DNA of 6,741 nt from an uncultured Eubacteriales bacterium (GTDB taxonomy: Bacteria > Bacillota > Clostridia > Christensenellales > Borkfalkiaceae): assembly GCA_902797515.1 (NCBI GenBank), contig CADBSX010000164.1, positions 1 through 6,741 of the forward strand. The letters are read 5' to 3'. Position 1 is the stretch's first letter; each line of letters begins with the position of its first letter. The position numbers and the translations under genes are program-made. Positions 4,112 to 6,741 of this stretch are shown here, in pieces. A model generated the notes under the pieces. It was not told the origin of the DNA. It searched no databases and saw only the letters and a list, made by a program, of their open reading frames with translations.

Positions 4112-6741
4112 ATGGCAAAGAAAAAGTACGTTTACCTCTTTACCGAGGGAAATGCCAAGATGCGCGAACTTCTCGGAGGTAAGGGCGCAAACCTCGCGGA
4201 AATGACGAATATCGGACTTCCCGTCCCGCAAGGTTTCACTATTTCGACCGAGGCTTGCACTCAGTACTATGAAGACGGAAGACAGATAAACGACGATATA
4301 AAAGCCGAAATTATGGAATATATCGCCAAAATGGAAGAGATCACGGGCAAGAAATTCGGAGATAACGAAAATCCGTTGCTCGTTTCCGTCCGTTCGGGCG
4401 CGAGAGCGTCCATGCCGGGCATGATGGACACGATTTTAAACCTCGGCTTAAACGAGGACGTCGTTGACGTTCTTATAAAGAAGTCAAACAATCCGAGATG
4501 GGCTTGGGACTGCTACAGAAGGTTTATTCAGATGTATTCCGACGTCGTTATGGAAGTCGGCAAGAAATATTTCGAGAAACTTATCGACGAGATGAAAGAG
4601 AGAAAGGGCGTCACCTACGACGTGGAACTCACGGCGGACGACCTCAAAGAACTCGCCAACCAGTTCAAAGCGGAATACAAAAAACAACTCGGCGAGGATT
4701 TCCCGACCGATCCGAAGGAACAACTCTTCGGCGCGATCAAAGCCGTTTTCCGTTCGTGGGACAACCCAAGAGCCAACGTTTACAGAATGGATCACGATAT
4801 TCCGTACAGTTGGGGAACCGCGGTCAACGTTCAGATGATGGCGTTCGGAAATATGGGCGACGACTGCGGCACGGGCGTTGCGTTCACGCGTAATCCCGCC
4901 ACGGGCGAAAAGGGACTTATGGGCGAATTTTTGATGAACGCGCAGGGCGAGGACGTCGTCGCGGGCGTCCGTACTCCGATGCCTATTTCGCAGATGAAAG
5001 AGGTCCTTCCCGACGTTTACGATCAGTTCCTGAAAGTCTGCGATACGCTCGAAAACCATTACAGGGATATGCAGGATATGGAGTTCACCATAGAGCAAGG
5101 CAAACTCTATATGTTGCAGACCAGAAACGGCAAGCGTACCGCCGCGGCGGCGATCAAGATCGCTTGCGACCTTATAGACGAGGGCATGATAACCGAGCAG
5201 GAGGCTCTTTTGCAGATAGACGCGAAGACGCTCGATATGCTCCTTCATCCGACTTTCGACGCGAAAGCCCTTAAAGACGCGGACAAGAACAACGTAGTCG
5301 GAAAAGGCATAGCGGCGTCCCCGGGCGCGGCTGCGGGCACGATAGTATTCACTCCCGAAGACGCGGTAACGCAGGGCAAAGCCGGCAAGAAAGTAATTCT
5401 CGTAAGGCTCGAAACTTCGCCCGAAGACATCGAGGGCATGAAGTACGCGCAGGGCATACTGACCGTCAGAGGCGGACAGACTTCTCACGCGGCGGTCGTC
5501 GCGAGAGGTATGGGCACGTGCTGCGTATCCGGCTGCGGCGACATAAAGATGCACGAAGAAGAGAAGTACTTCGAACTCGGCGGAAAGACCTTCCGCGAGG
5601 GCGACGAACTCTCACTCGACGGCTCGACGGGCAATATCTACGATATAGCGATAAACACCGTTCCGGCGGATCCGAACAGCGGATACTTCGGAAGAATAAT
5701 GAAACTCGCGGACAAGTATAAGGCTCTCGCGGTAAGGACGAACGCGGATACTCCCGCCGACGCGAAGAGAGCGGCGGAACTCGGCGCGCAGGGCATAGGG
5801 CTTTGCCGTACCGAGCATATGTTCTTCGGCGCGGGAAGGATCGACAAATTCCGTGAAATGATCTGTTCGGAAACGAAGGAAGAGAGAGAAAAGGCTCTTT
5901 CCGCGATCGAACCGATGCAGCAGGCGGACTTCGAGGGGCTTATGGAAGCTCTCGACGGACAACCCGTCACGATAAGATTTTTGGATCCGCCGCTCCACGA
6001 ATTCGTTCCGACCGAAGAGGCGGACATCAAGGCTCTCGCGGACGCGCAGGGCAAGACGGTCGCGGAGATCAAACAGATATGCGATTCTCTTCACGAATTC
6101 AATCCGATGATGGGACACAGAGGATGCAGACTCGCCGTTACCTATCCCGAGATCGCGGTAATGCAGACCAAAGCGGTTATAAAAGCGGCTATCGCCGTTC
6201 AGAAACGCCATCCTTCTTGGAAGGTTGAGCCTGAAATAATGATCCCGCTCGTAGGCGAAGTCAAAGAACTCGCGTACTGCAAAAAGACGGTCGTCGAAAC
6301 CGCCGACGCGGTGATAAAAGAGGCGGGCGTCGAACTTAAATACGAAGTCGGAACCATGATCGAGATCCCGAGAGCGGCTCTCACCGCCGACGAGATAGCG
6401 AAAGAGGCCGAATTCTTCTGTTTCGGAACGAACGATCTCACGCAGATGACCTTCGGATTCTCTCGTGACGACGCGGGCAAATTCCTTCCGTCCTACTATT
6501 CGGCGAAGATTTACGAATCCGATCCGTTCGCGAGGCTCGATACCACGGGCGTCGGCAAACTTATGGAGATGGCTGTCAAACTCGGGCGTCAGACGAGAAG
6601 GGATCTTCACTGCGGAATATGCGGCGAACACGGCGGAGATCCGTCGTCCATCGAATTCTGTCACGAGATAGGGCTCGATTACGTATCCTGCTCGCCTTAC
6701 AGAGTTCCTATCGCGAGACTTGCCGCCGCGCAGGCTAATAT
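4112..6741 (+). CDS. ppdK: Pyruvate, phosphate dikinase (3' end cut by window; 876 codons visible)
   Basis: It interconverts ATP + pyruvate + phosphate and AMP + PEP + diphosphate in the cytosol. The N-terminal ATP-grasp part shows VSVRSGARASMPGMMDT (R94), FTRNPATGEKG, and the MEFTIEQGK...LQTRNGKRT strand pair (D322, E324, Q336, R338). The swivelling phosphohistidine domain carries GGQTSHAAVVARGMG with catalytic H459. The C-terminal PEP/pyruvate barrel shows LCRTEHMFF (R566), IRFLDPPLHEF (R622), E751, FGTNDLTQ (N774, D775) and ICGEHGGDPSS with catalytic C837. These line up with the well-studied Clostridium symbiosum enzyme (874 aa) at small offsets, so no active-site residue is missing. The frame is open to the window end in the family's last segment (RLAAAQA), and only a few codons are probably absent. 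The start has AGGAGG 8 nt upstream. The gene has its own promoter and is likely monocistronic at its 5' end. In anaerobes PPDK often serves PPi-linked glycolysis. Confidence 0.97.
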   Translation, partial: MAKKKYVYLFTEGNAKMRELLGGKGANLAEMTNIGLPVPQGFTISTEACTQYYEDGRQINDDIKAEIMEYIAKMEEITGKKFGDNENPLLVSVRSGARASMPGMMDTILNLGLNEDVVDVLIKKSNNPRWAWDCYRRFIQMYSDVVMEVGKKYFEKLIDEMKERKGVTYDVELTADDLKELANQFKAEYKKQLGEDFPTDPKEQLFGAIKAVFRSWDNPRANVYRMDHDIPYSWGTAVNVQMMAFGNMGDDCGTGVAFTRNPATGEKGLMGEFLMNAQGEDVVAGVRTPMPISQMKEVLPDVYDQFLKVCDTLENHYRDMQDMEFTIEQGKLYMLQTRNGKRTAAAAIKIACDLIDEGMITEQEALLQIDAKTLDMLLHPTFDAKALKDADKNNVVGKGIAASPGAAAGTIVFTPEDAVTQGKAGKKVILVRLETSPEDIEGMKYAQGILTVRGGQTSHAAVVARGMGTCCVSGCGDIKMHEEEKYFELGGKTFREGDELSLDGSTGNIYDIAINTVPADPNSGYFGRIMKLADKYKALAVRTNADTPADAKRAAELGAQGIGLCRTEHMFFGAGRIDKFREMICSETKEEREKALSAIEPMQQADFEGLMEALDGQPVTIRFLDPPLHEFVPTEEADIKALADAQGKTVAEIKQICDSLHEFNPMMGHRGCRLAVTYPEIAVMQTKAVIKAAIAVQKRHPSWKVEPEIMIPLVGEVKELAYCKKTVVETADAVIKEAGVELKYEVGTMIEIPRAALTADEIAKEAEFFCFGTNDLTQMTFGFSRDDAGKFLPSYYSAKIYESDPFARLDTTGVGKLMEMAVKLGRQTRRDLHCGICGEHGGDPSSIEFCHEIGLDYVSCSPYRVPIARLAAAQAN

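Noticed and set aside
4484..5554. Long minus-strand open frame (356 codons) opposite ppdK
   Set aside because: It lies wholly antisense to the well-conserved PPDK frame, is rich in Arg/Asp/Tyr/His as expected from reversed GC-biased codons, shows no family motif, and has no matching upstream signals.
5612..6664. Long minus-strand open frame (350 codons) opposite the ppdK 3' half
   Set aside because: Same shadow pattern; the opposite strand encodes all PPDK barrel active-site residues in frame.

Overview
The window reads as a chromosomal segment of a low-to-medium GC Gram-positive anaerobe, most likely an uncultured gut-type Clostridia (Firmicutes). The reasons are strong GGAGG/AGGAGG Shine-Dalgarno sites, frequent ATA isoleucine and AGA/AGG arginine codons in otherwise GC-rich genes, consensus sigma-A promoters, compact spacing, and a clostridial-type pyruvate phosphate dikinase. 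The lineage call is inference. All genes are on the + strand.

Layout. (1) 1-1331: the 3' end of an ABC transporter ATPase gene overlaps a complete ABC-2 type permease gene (NatB-like), forming an export operon that ends in a GC-rich hairpin terminator. A second, perfect 17-bp palindrome follows directly. (2) 1415-2720: a consensus promoter (TTTACA-17-TATAAT) drives a 404-residue protein that joins an N-terminal XRE-type helix-turn-helix to a PfkB/ribokinase-family sugar kinase. (3) 2720-3032: a 313-bp non-coding element with near-perfect 26-bp terminal inverted repeats flanked by TA dinucleotides, which looks like a MITE of the IS630/Tc1-mariner type. Inside it are further inverted repeats and an extra copy of the end motif. 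(4) 3034-3071: a perfect 19-bp tandem duplication that carries two Shine-Dalgarno sites. (5) 3073-3909: a class II (zinc) ketose-bisphosphate aldolase, closed by a terminator. (6) 3984-6741: a promoter, a leader hairpin and pyruvate phosphate dikinase (ppdK), complete except for its last few codons.

How the genes fit together. The kinase-aldolase pair has the logic of a phosphorylate-then-cleave pathway for a ketose phosphate. PPDK then handles the phosphoenolpyruvate/pyruvate node below it. The substrate of the kinase cannot be told from sequence. The HTH fusion suggests that the kinase may regulate transcription, possibly of its own operon.

The most unusual features are the HTH-kinase fusion and the MITE-like element wedged between kinase and aldolase. 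The stop codon of the kinase gene appears to be made by the insertion itself (TA of the target duplication plus the first G of the element). Removing the element in silico leaves a kinase frame ending one base before the aldolase start. No complete defence, CRISPR or other large novel system is visible.
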